A stretch of DNA of 64,000 nucleotides from Phormidesmis priestleyi BC1401 (GCF_001650195.1 NZ_LXYR01000018.1:28788-92787); one strand, 5' to 3'. Positions 45,176-54,881 are shown, counted from the stretch's first letter. Translations and numbers: made by a program. The notes: generated from the letters alone by a model not told the origin.

Positions 45176-46021
45176 CACAAACTCATATTCAATCGCCGCG
45201 ATTTTCCCTTTAAAATACAGCCAAGTTCCTTCTGGTCGCTCCCATCCCACTTCGCCACTTAGGGGAATACACATCCCCTCCCGTACTGCATAGTCCCCAA
45301 ATCGACCGCTCCAAGGCATTGCCATCAGTTTGCCGCCAAAGGTGCCATAACGAGCGTCAGCCCGAAAGCTCTCCATCGTTCCATCAGAATTAAACCGAAA
45401 TACAAGGGATACCGTGGTTGTGCCATCGGTCAGAGTTCCACGAGCAGAGGTGTCATCGATCGCGTCCCAGCGCACACCCTGACTGGGTAACAGGGCAGTG
45501 GGATACCATGCTGCTTCGGAAAAGAATCGCAATAATTCACCCTGGTTTAGCTCAGGTGTATGGTGCATCTTCGCAAGGGTGAAAAGACCAAATAATGATG
45601 CGTGTAAATTGCCTTGCCCCAATAGATAGGTATCGTGGACGAATACATTTACGCCTGGAGCCATTTGGATATGTCCATCCCAATCAAAGCCAGGACGTTG
45701 AGCGATCGCAACTTGCGTAGAAGTAAACGGACTCCACTTCACTTCTGTCTCACTCATGTTGAACTGTCCTTGATGACGAAGTTTCACCGTCGAAATCATA
45801 GGCTGCCCGTCCTTAAGCACTTTCTGAAAGAATCGCTGCACGGGGGCTGGTAATCCTACAATCTCCGCTTGACGATAGAATTTGGGCTTAATGGTTTGTC
45901 GTCCACTTGCTAAATTAGTACGCAGATTATCGGTATCGATCTGCCACCGATATTTACCATAAATGATGGCAAGCCCAAGGCAAACCACAATTAAAACACC
46001 AATGATTACAAGCCATTTCAT
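45170..46021 (-). CDS. Uncharacterised membrane-anchored protein (DUF6544/DUF6920-like)
   Basis: About 283 residues with an N-terminal membrane anchor (KWLVIIGVLIVVCLGLAIIYG). The large extracytoplasmic part contains GLPAPVQRFFQKVLKDGQPMISTVKLRHQGQF, WSPFTSTQVAIAQRPGFDWDG and a final beta-rich region TLTDGTTTVSLVFRFNSDGTMESF. This resembles an uncharacterised bacterial family I recall as DUF6544/DUF6920. The ATG at 46021 follows TGGAG; the earlier ATG at 46036 is five bases from a MITE end. The MITE fills the upstream region, so the promoter may lie within it. Confidence 0.6.
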   Translation of the reverse strand: MKWLVIIGVLIVVCLGLAIIYGKYRWQIDTDNLRTNLASGRQTIKPKFYRQAEIVGLPAPVQRFFQKVLKDGQPMISTVKLRHQGQFNMSETEVKWSPFTSTQVAIAQRPGFDWDGHIQMAPGVNVFVHDTYLLGQGNLHASLFGLFTLAKMHHTPELNQGELLRFFSEAAWYPTALLPSQGVRWDAIDDTSARGTLTDGTTTVSLVFRFNSDGTMESFRADARYGTFGGKLMAMPWSGRFGDYAVREGMCIPLSGEVGWERPEGTWLYFKGKIAAIEYEFVS

Positions 46022-46041
46022 CGATTTAATCTCCATATTAG

Positions 46042-46271
46042 TTAGCTGAGATCTTGCACCAGTTTCTTTGCTGCGATTGCGTCCCGCCCCGGACTCAAGT
46101 CGGGGCTAATGGTGCGAAGTCCGTTAAAACGGACTGAATGCCTCAAGCTCCTTCCCAGTCCCCTTGAGTGGACTTTGTTCTGTTAGCCCCGACTTCTAGT
46201 CCGGGGCGGGTTTGAGCCATGAATGACACGATTAAAATCGGCTGATTGTGGTAGGTGCAAGATGTGAGTTA
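46042..46271. mobile_element. MITE copy 1 (about 230 bases)
   Basis: Ends TTAGCTGAGATCTTGCACC (46042-46060) and GGTGCAAGATGTGAGTTA (46254-46271) are inverted copies of those of three further elements in the window. AGTTAGC flanks both sides, a possible target duplication. The interior forms long hairpins around CCCCGGACTCAAGTCGGGGC. No coding capacity. Confidence 0.75.
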
Positions 46272-46354
46272 GCATCGATCGTCAAGAAATACTGAGTATT
46301 TTGACCTGCCTTTTTCATCCCAGCATTCAACAACGCCGATTTCTGAATGAGATG

Positions 46355-47077
46355 TCACCGCTGCATGAGTGAAGCATTAGGCAGAAAGTTATTGCCCGAA
46401 TGTTCAGCCTCAACAATAACGCCATCTACCATCTCGATCGTTCGCTTTGTCTGCGCCGCGACACTCGCATCATGGGTAACAACGACGATCGTGGTGCCCT
46501 GTTGATTGAGTTCTGTTAGCAAAGCCATAATCTCTTGAGACGTTTTGGAATCTAGTGCGCCCGTTGGCTCATCGGCTAACACTAATGCGGGATGATTGAC
46601 CAATGCACGGGCGATCGCAACTCGCTGTTGTTGTCCTCCCGAAAGCTGGCTAGAACGACTTGTTAGTCGATCGCTTAATCCAACTTTGGTGAGAGATTCA
46701 GTTGCTGCTGTTAGGCGTTGCGATCGAGGAACATCAGCATAGATCATGGGCAACATCACATTTTCTAACGCTGTTAATCGAGGTAATAGATTGAATTGTT
46801 GAAAGACAAAGCCAATGTACTGATTACGAATGTCCGCGAGTTCATCATCATCCAGGGTGGTCAGATCTCTCCCGTCTAAGATGTATACTCCGCTTATGGG
46901 TCGATCGAGACAGCCGATAATGTTCATCAGCGTTGATTTGCCTGAACCGGATGTGCCCATAATCGCCACGTATTCGCCCTCGTCGATCGACAAATCAATC
47001 TGCTTGAGAACAGGCAAATCCATTCCCTCTAGATGAAAAGTCTGGGTGATGCCCTCCATCCGAATCATGTTTGTCAT
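46355..47077 (-). CDS. MacB-type ABC exporter ATPase
   Basis: ATP-binding subunit of a MacB/LolD-type exporter, about 240 residues. Walker A is GTSGSGKST, with the Q-loop in GFVFQQFNLLPRLTALENVMLP, signature [15 protein letters not shown], Walker B LVLADEPTGALDSKT and switch His in VVVTHD. The chosen ATG (47077) begins MTNMIRMEGITQTF. It follows the permease gene by five bases on the minus strand. With the frameshifted permease and the HlyD/MacA-like adaptor it forms a tripartite-type efflux operon. Confidence 0.9.
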   Translation of the reverse strand: MTNMIRMEGITQTFHLEGMDLPVLKQIDLSIDEGEYVAIMGTSGSGKSTLMNIIGCLDRPISGVYILDGRDLTTLDDDELADIRNQYIGFVFQQFNLLPRLTALENVMLPMIYADVPRSQRLTAATESLTKVGLSDRLTSRSSQLSGGQQQRVAIARALVNHPALVLADEPTGALDSKTSQEIMALLTELNQQGTTIVVVTHDASVAAQTKRTIEMVDGVIVEAEHSGNNFLPNASLMQR

Positions 47078-47082
47078 CGCTA

Positions 47083-48373
47083 TTACTCGCTGTGTAGGGC
47101 TGAAATTGGATTTAATCGGGCAGCATTTCGCGCCGGGATGCCGCCTGCTAGAACACCTACGATGAGTGAGAGTCCAAACCCTGCCCCGATCGACCACAAC
47201 GGGATCACAAAGGGAAACTTGAACAACATTGCTGCGATGTATGCCAGAGCAATTCCCAATCCCACACCAATCACTCCACCCACGACCGAGATGACGATCG
47301 CTTCCGTTAGAAACTGGCTCAAAATAGAGCCGCTAGTTGCACCGACTGCTTTGCGAATGCCAATTTCTCGCGTTCGTTCCATTACAGAAACCAGCATGAT
47401 GTTGGCAATTCCAATGCCTCCGACCACTAGCGAAATCCCAGCGATCGCTCCCACCATCAGGGTTAAAGAACCCATGACATTAGTGAACGCGCTCATAATA
47501 TCAACGAAATTGATAATCCGAAAATCATCAATACCGGATGTCTTAATGCCATGCCTGAGTCGCAGAATATTTGTCACCTGAAATTGAGCCGAGTTGAGTT
47601 GATCGGCATCGATCGCTTCTAACCAGAATCCATTAATAGCAATGCCTGTCAAAGCGTTATTGCCAACAATTTGGGACGACATATTGGTGAAGGGAATATA
47701 AATTACATCATCCAGATCCTCTCCGGCAGACAAGCCTTTCGATTCCGCCACCCCAACTACGGTGTAATGCTTGCCCCGAATCCGCAAATCTGCCCCGATC
47801 GCCGATTTGTCGGTGCTAAACAATTCGTCGCGCACCTTGGAGCCAATAAACGCCACTGGGCGACCTGCATCCAAATCACCTAAAAAAGAGTCCTGCTTGG
47901 GGCTGAATGTTTCTAATCTTTGGCAAGTTCAAATCTGTGCCTACTAGCAGGGTAGCCATGTTGAGATTGCCCCTGACAACCTGAATTTGGGGGCGCTGTA
48001 AAAATGCCGAAACCAATTTAGCGGCTGGAACCTGGGTGGCGATCGCTTGAGAATCTTCCCAGGTGAGTGTGCTGGCTGAACCCGCGCCTTGGCTAATCCC
48101 ACCCGTTCTAGCTGCCCCTGCCGTGACGATCATCACGTTTGTGCCTAACGCCTGGATTTGCAGCGCCGTTGACTTTTGTACGCCCTGCCCAACGGCGGTA
48201 ATCATAATCACCGAGGCGATACCAATAATCACGCCCAGCATCGTCAACCCGGTTCGCAGTTTGTTATTCCACAGCGTTTCGATCGACATAATCAGAATTT
48301 CACGCAGCGAAACCCTGCGCTTTTTTCGACGGCGCGATCGACTGTTTGGCGGCGGTAAGTCAAGTTTTTTCAT
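47083..48373 (-). pseudogene. MacB-type ABC exporter permease, frameshifted at A6 run
   Basis: The N-terminal half (ATG 48373: SIETLWNNKLRTGLTMLGVIIGIASVIMI, periplasmic domain to NIQPQAGLF) is in one frame. The C-terminal half (LDAGRPVAFIGSKVRDELF to the FtsX-like membrane helices VGGIGIANIMLVSVMERTREIGIRKAVGAT and the end NPISALHSE) is in another. They join at six A's (47882-47887 on the plus strand). Removing one base restores LFLGDLDAGRPV. The remaining sequence shows no other damage, so this may be a recent mutation, a sequencing error in a homopolymer, or slippage expression. It is encoded between adaptor and ATPase genes. Confidence 0.8.
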
Positions 48374-48393
48374 GAGGAAATAAAGACTCCTTA

Positions 48394-48624
48394 TTAGCTG
48401 AGATCTTGCACCCACCCACTCAATCAGCCCCGTTCGATCGGGTCGTTTTTGGCTCAGACCCGCCGATTGAAAATCACGGTCTAACGGTGCGAAGTCCACC
48501 GAAGGGACTGCAAGAGGGTTTGAGGGATTCAGTCCGTTTCAACGGACTTCGCAAGGCTAGCCCGGAATTCCATTCACGGGCGGGACGAAAACGCAGCAAA
48601 AAGGCGGGTGCAAGATCTAAGTTA
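48394..48624. mobile_element. MITE copy 2, inside the efflux operon
   Basis: Ends TTAGCTGAGATCTTGCACC (48394-48412) and GGTGCAAGATCTAAGTTA (48607-48624). It fills the whole gap between the adaptor and permease genes. Its terminal TTA is the complement of the adaptor's TAA stop codon at 48622-48624. The interior shares CGGTCTAACGGTGCGAAGTC and GGCTAGCCCGGAATTCCAT with copy 3. Confidence 0.78.
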
Positions 48625-49938
48625 GCCACCATTTAGTTTAGAAACCCTACGGGTGCCGGGTGGAAAGCTGAGTAAGACCTGTTCGGTTCCAGTTAAGCCA
48701 GACTTGACCTCGGTTTTGTCGTTCACCGTTGTCCCGGCGACGATCGGCACGAAGACTGGATCACCTTTATCTTGGGCAACAAATACGCCCTGAGCATTGT
48801 CTTGCTGCACGATCGCTCCAGTGGGTACGACTAGAACATTTTTCAACTCCCCAGCGTTGAACGTCACATTGACATTCATTCCCGATCGCAGCAGATGTTC
48901 GGGATCGGGCACTGATGTTTTCACCTCAAAGCTGGTTACGTTTTGAACCACAACCGACTGAGTGGCAATTTGCACAACTTGTCCCGTAAAAGTTTTGCCG
49001 GGATAAGAATCCGCCTGAATCGTGGCAGATAGCCCCATGCGAATTTGGGAAATATTGGCTTCTGCGACCTGGGCAACGATCTGATTTGTGGAGGCAAGCG
49101 ACAAGATCGAAGATGAACTAGCAGAAGTGACTGCGCTGCCTGCCGTAGTCGGAGTGACAAACGCACCCGGATCGGCAAACTTCCGGGAGACAACTCCGCC
49201 AAAAGGTGCCCGAATCACCATGTCGTTGAGGTCGGTTTGAATAATTTGTGCCGCTCCCTGAGCCGCTACCATCTGGGCACGAGCTTGATCAACATCTTCC
49301 GATCGTGATCCTGCTTGAGAGAGATTCAGCGCTTCTTGATCTTGCTTGACTTGAGCTTGAGCGCGATCGCGAGTCGTCAGTGCTGTATCAAACGTCTGTT
49401 TGGAGATCGCTCCCGACTGAGACAAGGCGCGATTGCGCTGCAAATCATTTTGGGCAAGGCGAAGCGCAAATTGAGAGTCCTGCAATTTAGCGTTTGCCTG
49501 AGCCGTGTCTTGTTGTCGGTTGCCTCCGATCACCTTTTCTAGATTGGCTTTCGCCGCCGCGAGGTTCCCTTGAGCCTGAAGTAATTGTCCCTGAAGATTC
49601 GTGTCATCCATGTAAGCAAGTATCTGGTTTTCTTTGACGAGATCGCCTTCTTTGACCAGCAATTGCTTCAAAATTCCCGATGTTTTGGGACTGACATTCA
49701 CCGATCGCTCAGGTTGCACAGTTCCATTGGCAGAAACGGCGATCGTAAGATTGCTCCGCTCGACGGTCGCCGTTTGCACCTTGTTTTTTGCTTGCTGTTG
49801 AGGCGCTACAACAAATTGGTTGTAAGCGACACCGCTAATGCCACCCACCGAGACCAATACAAGTAAGCCCAGTAACCAAGGATTCAGCTTGGGTAAGCTA
49901 AGACGTTTCAACTTTTCAAACTTCAGGGAAATGCTCAT
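48622..49938 (-). CDS. MacA/HlyD-type efflux periplasmic adaptor
   Basis: Membrane fusion protein of an ABC or RND export system, 438 residues. One N-terminal span (NPWLLGLLVLVSVGGISGVAY). The lipoyl half-motifs VSPKTSGILKQLLVKEGDLVKENQILAYMD and DMVIRAPFGGVVSRKFADPGAFV flank a long coiled coil (LEKVIGGNRQQDTAQANAKL through QAGSRSEDVDQARAQMVAAQGAAQ). The beta-barrel contains VLVVPTGAIVQQDNAQGVFVAQ. The last codons GGT GGC are followed by a stop contributed by the end of a MITE, so the natural C-terminus may have been longer. Confidence 0.88.
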   Translation of the reverse strand: MSISLKFEKLKRLSLPKLNPWLLGLLVLVSVGGISGVAYNQFVVAPQQQAKNKVQTATVERSNLTIAVSANGTVQPERSVNVSPKTSGILKQLLVKEGDLVKENQILAYMDDTNLQGQLLQAQGNLAAAKANLEKVIGGNRQQDTAQANAKLQDSQFALRLAQNDLQRNRALSQSGAISKQTFDTALTTRDRAQAQVKQDQEALNLSQAGSRSEDVDQARAQMVAAQGAAQIIQTDLNDMVIRAPFGGVVSRKFADPGAFVTPTTAGSAVTSASSSSILSLASTNQIVAQVAEANISQIRMGLSATIQADSYPGKTFTGQVVQIATQSVVVQNVTSFEVKTSVPDPEHLLRSGMNVNVTFNAGELKNVLVVPTGAIVQQDNAQGVFVAQDKGDPVFVPIVAGTTVNDKTEVKSGLTGTEQVLLSFPPGTRRVSKLNGG

Positions 49939-50090
49939 AGGTGATACCGTCGATTGGGACAGACAATAAGTAATGTGGGCATGGGCAAGTCTCCGAGCTA
50001 AATTGCAGTCTCTTCAGAAAAACGGAGCGATCGCGGCAATATTGTTGGGAGATCCTAAAGATGGCGTTGCTCATACTCTGAAGAGCGATC

Positions 50091-50134
50091 GTTTGAGTTA
50101 CTGCGTGAATCGGTTGATTACGAGATAAATCGTG
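50091..50134 (+). repeat. Copy 3 of dispersed coding-like repeat
   Basis: GTTTGAGTTACTGCGTGAAT begins this copy, translating as FELLRESVDYEINR on the plus strand. It lies in the 262-base gap upstream of the minus-strand adaptor gene. Apart from it that gap shows nothing else recognisable. Confidence 0.6.
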
Positions 50135-50200
50135 ATGTCAGCGAAAGTCTCTATATCTGTAATTTCTTGAAGAAGTCAGAGATCCCACTCGTCTTTTCAG

Positions 50201-50995
50201 CTATGGACGAGATTGAATCTCCTGTCGTAATGCAGCGATTTCAGCTTGGAGTGCTTTGATAGACTTCTCACTCGCAATTTCGCTGTCATCATCGCTGGCA
50301 TCTTGACCGACAAAAAAGGTGGCAATGGTGGCAGTGACATAGCCAAATACAGCAAAGGCATAGAGGGCTAACAAAAAGCACAACATTCGACCTTCTGGGG
50401 TTTTTGGGAAATAATCTGATCCCATCGTAGTCATAATCATTGCTGTCCACCAGAGCGCATTTCCATAGTTTGTAAGCGTGCTTCCCGTGATGTTTCGCTC
50501 AAACTCATACATCCCTGCGGCTCCAATCATCACGATGAACAGTGTCAGCACGATCGCATAGCCAAATCCACGACGGCTCACACTTCTAGAGAGCGTTTTC
50601 ATGCCCCGATTGATTCTCGCCAGAACGCGTAGCATTTGCATCCCTTGCATCCCAGGTGCGATTCCAAGTACCCGAATGATTCGCGCCGTGTGAAATATCC
50701 ACAGTGCTGGGAGCAGAAGCGCGATCGCAGATAGCCAGTTGTGCTTTAGATAATTAAGCCTCTGAGGTGCAAGCAATAATCGAAGGACGAAATCTAAGAT
50801 GAATACAATCCAGATTGTGATGCTGACTGAGTTTAAGAGTGGATTGAGTCCCTCAACAAATTCAAGAATCAGCAGTGCTGTCCACACAAAACTCAGTACG
50901 AGCATAGGTGTTTCTAGCCATTCCTCAACTTGCTGTAGGATTTCGCGCCGTTCTTGGTCGATCGATTGTCTACCCACTCGATTTAGATCGTTCAT
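50201..50995 (-). CDS. Voltage-gated-type ion channel
   Basis: 264-residue ion transporter family protein. Six spans with an arginine-bearing S4-like segment (LRVLARINRGMKTLSRSVSRRG) and a pore loop NALWWTAMIMTTMGSDYFPKTPEGR between the last two. The filter TTMGSDYFP differs from the TVGYG of potassium channels but is typical of a bacterial group whose ion is not settled. The C-terminal tail is a short coiled coil (SEKSIKALQAEIAALRQEI). It is followed downstream by the efflux operon, but no functional link is visible. Confidence 0.85.
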   Translation of the reverse strand: MNDLNRVGRQSIDQERREILQQVEEWLETPMLVLSFVWTALLILEFVEGLNPLLNSVSITIWIVFILDFVLRLLLAPQRLNYLKHNWLSAIALLLPALWIFHTARIIRVLGIAPGMQGMQMLRVLARINRGMKTLSRSVSRRGFGYAIVLTLFIVMIGAAGMYEFERNITGSTLTNYGNALWWTAMIMTTMGSDYFPKTPEGRMLCFLLALYAFAVFGYVTATIATFFVGQDASDDDSEIASEKSIKALQAEIAALRQEIQSRP

Positions 50996-51042
50996 ACATT
51001 GACTCGAAGAGGGCGATCGTCATTTCTGAATAGAGTCAAGGC

Positions 51043-52257
51043 TTAACCAATCAGTTGAGCAACCCGAAAGGCAGATACGATCGCTCCTTCATGTAAGCCA
51101 TCGCCTAGATAAGCGCCCGCGTGGTAGGTGTTATTTTCTCCATTGGTCGCAACGACTTCATCTCGGTATCGAAAAGATTCAACAGTATACAGCGGCGTAT
51201 GATGCTTCTGGGTGTGAATGATGCAGCGTTTAGCGATCAATTCCTCTAAGTGGAATGATAAAAAATATTGCTGGGGTGACAAGATGCCGCAAAGCTGATT
51301 TAAGTAGCTGTTATATCCCCATTGGTTTTCTGTCTGAAAGAAATCAAATTCTGAGGGATGCTGAACGTTCTGATTGCTGTACATGGAATGATCCTGATGA
51401 ACCGTCGTGATTACATCGTTAGCTTTCCAAGCTGAAAAGCGTTTGGTCTCCGCATCTGTTGAGTCAGCTAACAGCGCCATCACTTGGTCAGGTGGCGTGG
51501 CAAACACAACTTTATCAAAAGTCTGGATTTCGCCCCTTAGTTGCTCGATCGTGACCGCATCCGAGCTTCTAGAAATATTGGCAATCTTCACGTTCAGCAA
51601 GATGTCACCCTTAAAACGCTCCAGAATTTTTTCAATGTAGGAATAGACTCCCCCTGCAATTCTGAGCCACTTGACCGCAATATAGTCGCGTAACATTGGA
51701 ATCGCCAGTTCTGCCGGAAAGTTATCAATCAGTTCCAACGGCATTGAGTAGCTATACATCGTCAGCAACTTTAGCCAGGTATTGCTAATACTTTTGCTCT
51801 TGATATACTTCGACAGCGGTTGATCGTAGAAATCTTCCATCTCAGCAAATCGTGTTTCCAACCATAATCCAGCAGAACGAGCATGGATCAGGTCAAATCG
51901 CAGATATTCAATCAGACGTTGGATGCCTGTGCAGTTTTCGTTGGTCATAACCCCCGAAAAAAAGTGGCTGCCATCCTTGGGGAACAGGGCTGAACCAACT
52001 TTGACGGGTTTTAGTTCTACCCCTAGCTCTTCCATAAGTGCAATAAAGGTGTGAAAGACGCTCGGAAATTCTAGCACTCCACATTCTAACCGTTGATTGC
52101 AAGCTGCTTGATCAGGCTGAACATTGTGGTTGAGTGTCCGAATATGTCCTCCTAATATGGGCTGCCGTTCAAACACGGTGACATGATGCCTTTGTTTATC
52201 GAGGAGGTAGGCTGTCGTCATACCGCTGGCTCCACCACCAATTACTGCAATTCTCAT
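51043..52257 (-). CDS. FAD-dependent oxidoreductase (COG2907-like)
   Basis: 404-residue flavoprotein. The FAD-binding motif IGGGASGMTTAYLLDKQRHHVTVFERQPILGGHI is at the N-terminus. The middle contains RIAGGVYSYIEKILERF and VVFATPPDQVMALL, and the C-terminal FAD contact is YHAGAYLGDGLHEGAIVSAFRVA. This matches the COG2907 type of predicted NAD/FAD proteins, which is often linked to fatty-acid or cyclopropane-lipid genes. It lies 43 bases downstream of a second flavoprotein in the same orientation, so a two-gene operon is likely. The substrate is unknown. Confidence 0.82.
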   Translation of the reverse strand: MRIAVIGGGASGMTTAYLLDKQRHHVTVFERQPILGGHIRTLNHNVQPDQAACNQRLECGVLEFPSVFHTFIALMEELGVELKPVKVGSALFPKDGSHFFSGVMTNENCTGIQRLIEYLRFDLIHARSAGLWLETRFAEMEDFYDQPLSKYIKSKSISNTWLKLLTMYSYSMPLELIDNFPAELAIPMLRDYIAVKWLRIAGGVYSYIEKILERFKGDILLNVKIANISRSSDAVTIEQLRGEIQTFDKVVFATPPDQVMALLADSTDAETKRFSAWKANDVITTVHQDHSMYSNQNVQHPSEFDFFQTENQWGYNSYLNQLCGILSPQQYFLSFHLEELIAKRCIIHTQKHHTPLYTVESFRYRDEVVATNGENNTYHAGAYLGDGLHEGAIVSAFRVAQLIG

Positions 52258-52300
52258 GGCTGACCTCTGAGTTTATGAAATGAATAGTATGTATTGCCGT

Positions 52301-53839
52301 CTAGCTGTTATCTAGAAGCACGTCGCCGGACAACCGTTGATAGAGTAGTGTTCCTGTCCAGAATGTGGGGGCAAAGCCGGGATAGCCCGATGAGGCATTG
52401 CAAAAATAGAACTGGTTGAGGGAGGTTTCATGATTTAGCCGTCCCAGTCCCATGTTGCGCGGTGTCAGACTAGAGCCGTAGGAATTTCCGTTGGGACACC
52501 AGCAAAAACGTTCATTGGTAGTAGGGCTACCTGTGATGTGAAAAACCATATGCTTTCTAAAATTTGGCACATAGTGTTCTTCGACAACATCCAGGATGGC
52601 ATCTAAGATTTCTTGCTTTTTCTGACGATAGGCTTTGCGATCGCGATCCCACAGTTTCTTGAAGTAGTCGTAGTTGGCAACGGTGAGGAACTCAACAATC
52701 TGACAATCTTCAGGACAATCCCGACTCGCTTCTGTCAATAAAGTGGGCGTTGTGATGGCAAAGCTAGGATTAGAAAAATCATTGTGTTCATACATCTGAG
52801 CAAAGGCTTCATTTAGATCCTGATGCCCGGTATGAGAGACATTCCACTTGCCAAATCCATAGTCTCGCAAATCAAGGTCTTTAACGACGCAGTAGACCAT
52901 GTAGTTAGATGCTGAATACTCATAGTTGAGCTTTCGGCGCACTGTTTTAGAGAACTTTTCCTCACCAATCATTTTGGCGGCTCTTTGGGGATCAATGTTG
53001 CAGATCACGGTGTTGCCTGTAAATTCGTGAGTTTGATGGGTGGTAAGATCCATCGCTTCCACTCCCGTGACGGTTTTATTGGTAACTCTAAAATTCGTGA
53101 CCTCCTGGTTGAGTAATACTTTCCCTCCGTGAGATTCAATCACGTTGACGAGCGAATTGATCACCTGCTCAAAGTGCTGAGTTGGGTAAAACGCACCCGC
53201 TTGATAACCTCGAAACAATGCAACCCAGGCATAGAACGAGAGTTGATTTGGCGGCAACAAAAAATCAAGCCATTGCAGCGCTAATAGAGTTTGAGCCGCT
53301 TGGGGTAGCTGAAACTTGTCAAATACATCTTGAAGCGTGCTGTTGAGATATTGGACTGCACAAGCGACTTCACCGGCGTGTTTGAGCAGTTCAATGGGCT
53401 TTACGGGAGGAGCCAGCCTTTTCAGACCTGCGCCCGTTTTTTCAACGTCGTTGACAAATTGGCGAATGCGATCGCTGTGTGCCGGAAACAGCTTTGATAA
53501 TCGCTGAATCAGTTCCTCTGGTTCCGAGGGAATATCTAACGCATGTCCCGGCATTCGCATATGGTCAAAGCCATTCGGGTCATACTGCTCAAAGGTTACT
53601 TCCTGATCTAAGCCCAGCTTTTTGAGGACTCGATCGACCAGTTGTCCTTCACCACAATCCCACACGTAATGAAATTGGGCATTAAATGTATATTTCTGAG
53701 CCATTGTAAATGTATGACCAAAGCCACCGGGATGCTCATGAGCCTCAAGGATTTGTACGGTCTTGCCTGAGTTTGCCATCAAAGCACCAAAGACCAATGC
53801 AGATAAACCACTACCAACAATCAGATAATCTGGTTTCAT
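52301..53839 (-). CDS. Phytoene-desaturase/retinol-saturase-like FAD oxidoreductase
   Basis: About 512-residue flavoprotein of the CrtI/COG1233 class. The N-terminus is PDYLIVGSGLSALVFGALMANSGKTVQILEAHEHPGGFGHTF, and a C-terminal motif is LNQFYFCNASSGYPGFAPTFWTGTLLYQRL. Internal AFYPTQHFEQVINSLVNVIESHGGKVLLNQEVTNF fits carotenoid or retinoid desaturases and saturases. The ATG at 53839 follows GAGG. It is not one of the standard carotenoid genes by context. Together with the downstream COG2907-type gene it suggests modification of an isoprenoid or long-chain lipid. Confidence 0.82.
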   Translation of the reverse strand: MKPDYLIVGSGLSALVFGALMANSGKTVQILEAHEHPGGFGHTFTMAQKYTFNAQFHYVWDCGEGQLVDRVLKKLGLDQEVTFEQYDPNGFDHMRMPGHALDIPSEPEELIQRLSKLFPAHSDRIRQFVNDVEKTGAGLKRLAPPVKPIELLKHAGEVACAVQYLNSTLQDVFDKFQLPQAAQTLLALQWLDFLLPPNQLSFYAWVALFRGYQAGAFYPTQHFEQVINSLVNVIESHGGKVLLNQEVTNFRVTNKTVTGVEAMDLTTHQTHEFTGNTVICNIDPQRAAKMIGEEKFSKTVRRKLNYEYSASNYMVYCVVKDLDLRDYGFGKWNVSHTGHQDLNEAFAQMYEHNDFSNPSFAITTPTLLTEASRDCPEDCQIVEFLTVANYDYFKKLWDRDRKAYRQKKQEILDAILDVVEEHYVPNFRKHMVFHITGSPTTNERFCWCPNGNSYGSSLTPRNMGLGRLNHETSLNQFYFCNASSGYPGFAPTFWTGTLLYQRLSGDVLLDNS

Positions 53840-53994
53840 AGAAGAGTGCCTCAAACAATAAATAGCTTTCGATCGACTTTATTTGAGTAACCTTGATCCG
53901 ATTAGAGAACGTCTATTCCTTAATAGATCCTCTCCAATCTCCATCCTGGTTCTCTTTGCTTTTCTTTACAACCAGTTTCTTACTCAAGTCTTTC

Positions 53995-54831
53995 TCAACA
54001 TTGCCTCCCTAATCGGCTTGAAGTGGCTCGATCGACCTGTCCTGTTAACGTTCGCGCTCCAAAGACCAACACGATCAGGGCAGCAATGATTATGAGCAAT
54101 GCTGTCGCGATCGCGTAAGGTCGCAAGCTATCAGCAGCACTGGGCAAAATCGGAATCACCCACGCCCAGCCATTTATTGCCGTATGCAGCAAAATCGACA
54201 TCAAGATGCTGCCGGATGTGTTGTTGTAGACCCAGGTGAATAGGATGGAGAGCGCTATTGTATTCAGCAAAAACAATCCAAACGGTAACTCATGTTGCAC
54301 TGCGCCGGATATGAAAAATAGCGGTAGATGCCAACATGCCCAAATGATTCCAAGAATCACACTCGACCAAAAGGCACTAAACCTTCTCTGAAAAGCGGGT
54401 AAAGCATATCCGCGCCAACCAAATTCTTCTCCCAGTGGACCGCCAAACAGCATCACTAGGAAAAAATTGCCGATCGCCAACCCCCAGCGCCCAGTAGCCG
54501 GAGAGTTGGGCAATGCTCCACCCAAGATCCCATGCAATCCCAAAGCCATCAACAAAACCAGAGCAGGTAATGTCCAAACAACGATAAACCAGCGCCAGTT
54601 GACCCGCCACCGAATTCCTCGTTTGAGCAAAGCCCAAATGCCCGCTCGACCGGATTGCCACCCTGTCACGCCATAGGCTGCAATCATTGGACCGAAGCCT
54701 CCAACGATACTCAATACAGGATACGTTAGGACTGCAAGTTGCCAAAACGACCATGACCACACAAAACTAACGACAAAGTAAATCCACAGTGCTGCACTGT
54801 TCTGTTTGGGAGTAGTTGAATCAGACCGCAT
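53995..54831 (-). CDS. CPBP family intramembrane metalloprotease
   Basis: 278-residue membrane protein of the CPBP (CAAX-protease-like, ABI) family with about eight spans. The four conserved motifs are visible: GGPLGEEFGWRGYALPAFQ (EExxxR), IIWACWHLPLFF (FxxxH-like), and NNTSGSILMSILLHTAINGW (H near the end). The family includes type II CAAX endopeptidases and bacterial proteins acting on peptides or bacteriocins. No target peptide is recognised nearby. It lies about 155 bases upstream of the flavoprotein pair on the same strand. Confidence 0.87.
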   Translation of the reverse strand: MRSDSTTPKQNSAALWIYFVVSFVWSWSFWQLAVLTYPVLSIVGGFGPMIAAYGVTGWQSGRAGIWALLKRGIRWRVNWRWFIVVWTLPALVLLMALGLHGILGGALPNSPATGRWGLAIGNFFLVMLFGGPLGEEFGWRGYALPAFQRRFSAFWSSVILGIIWACWHLPLFFISGAVQHELPFGLFLLNTIALSILFTWVYNNTSGSILMSILLHTAINGWAWVIPILPSAADSLRPYAIATALLIIIAALIVLVFGARTLTGQVDRATSSRLGRQC

Positions 54832-54881
54832 AGCCCTACCTAAAAAATTTTGTAAAGATCATTCGATCGACTTGATTGAAG

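Noticed and set aside
44809..45258. 149-codon open frame on the minus strand
   Set aside because: Overlaps the 3' end of the gene at 45170-46021 and a dispersed repeat copy. Composition is Ser/Asn-rich without any pattern and there is no ribosome-binding site.
54377..54760. 127-codon open frame on the minus strand in another frame of the CPBP gene
   Set aside because: The CPBP frame has all protease motifs. This frame has none.
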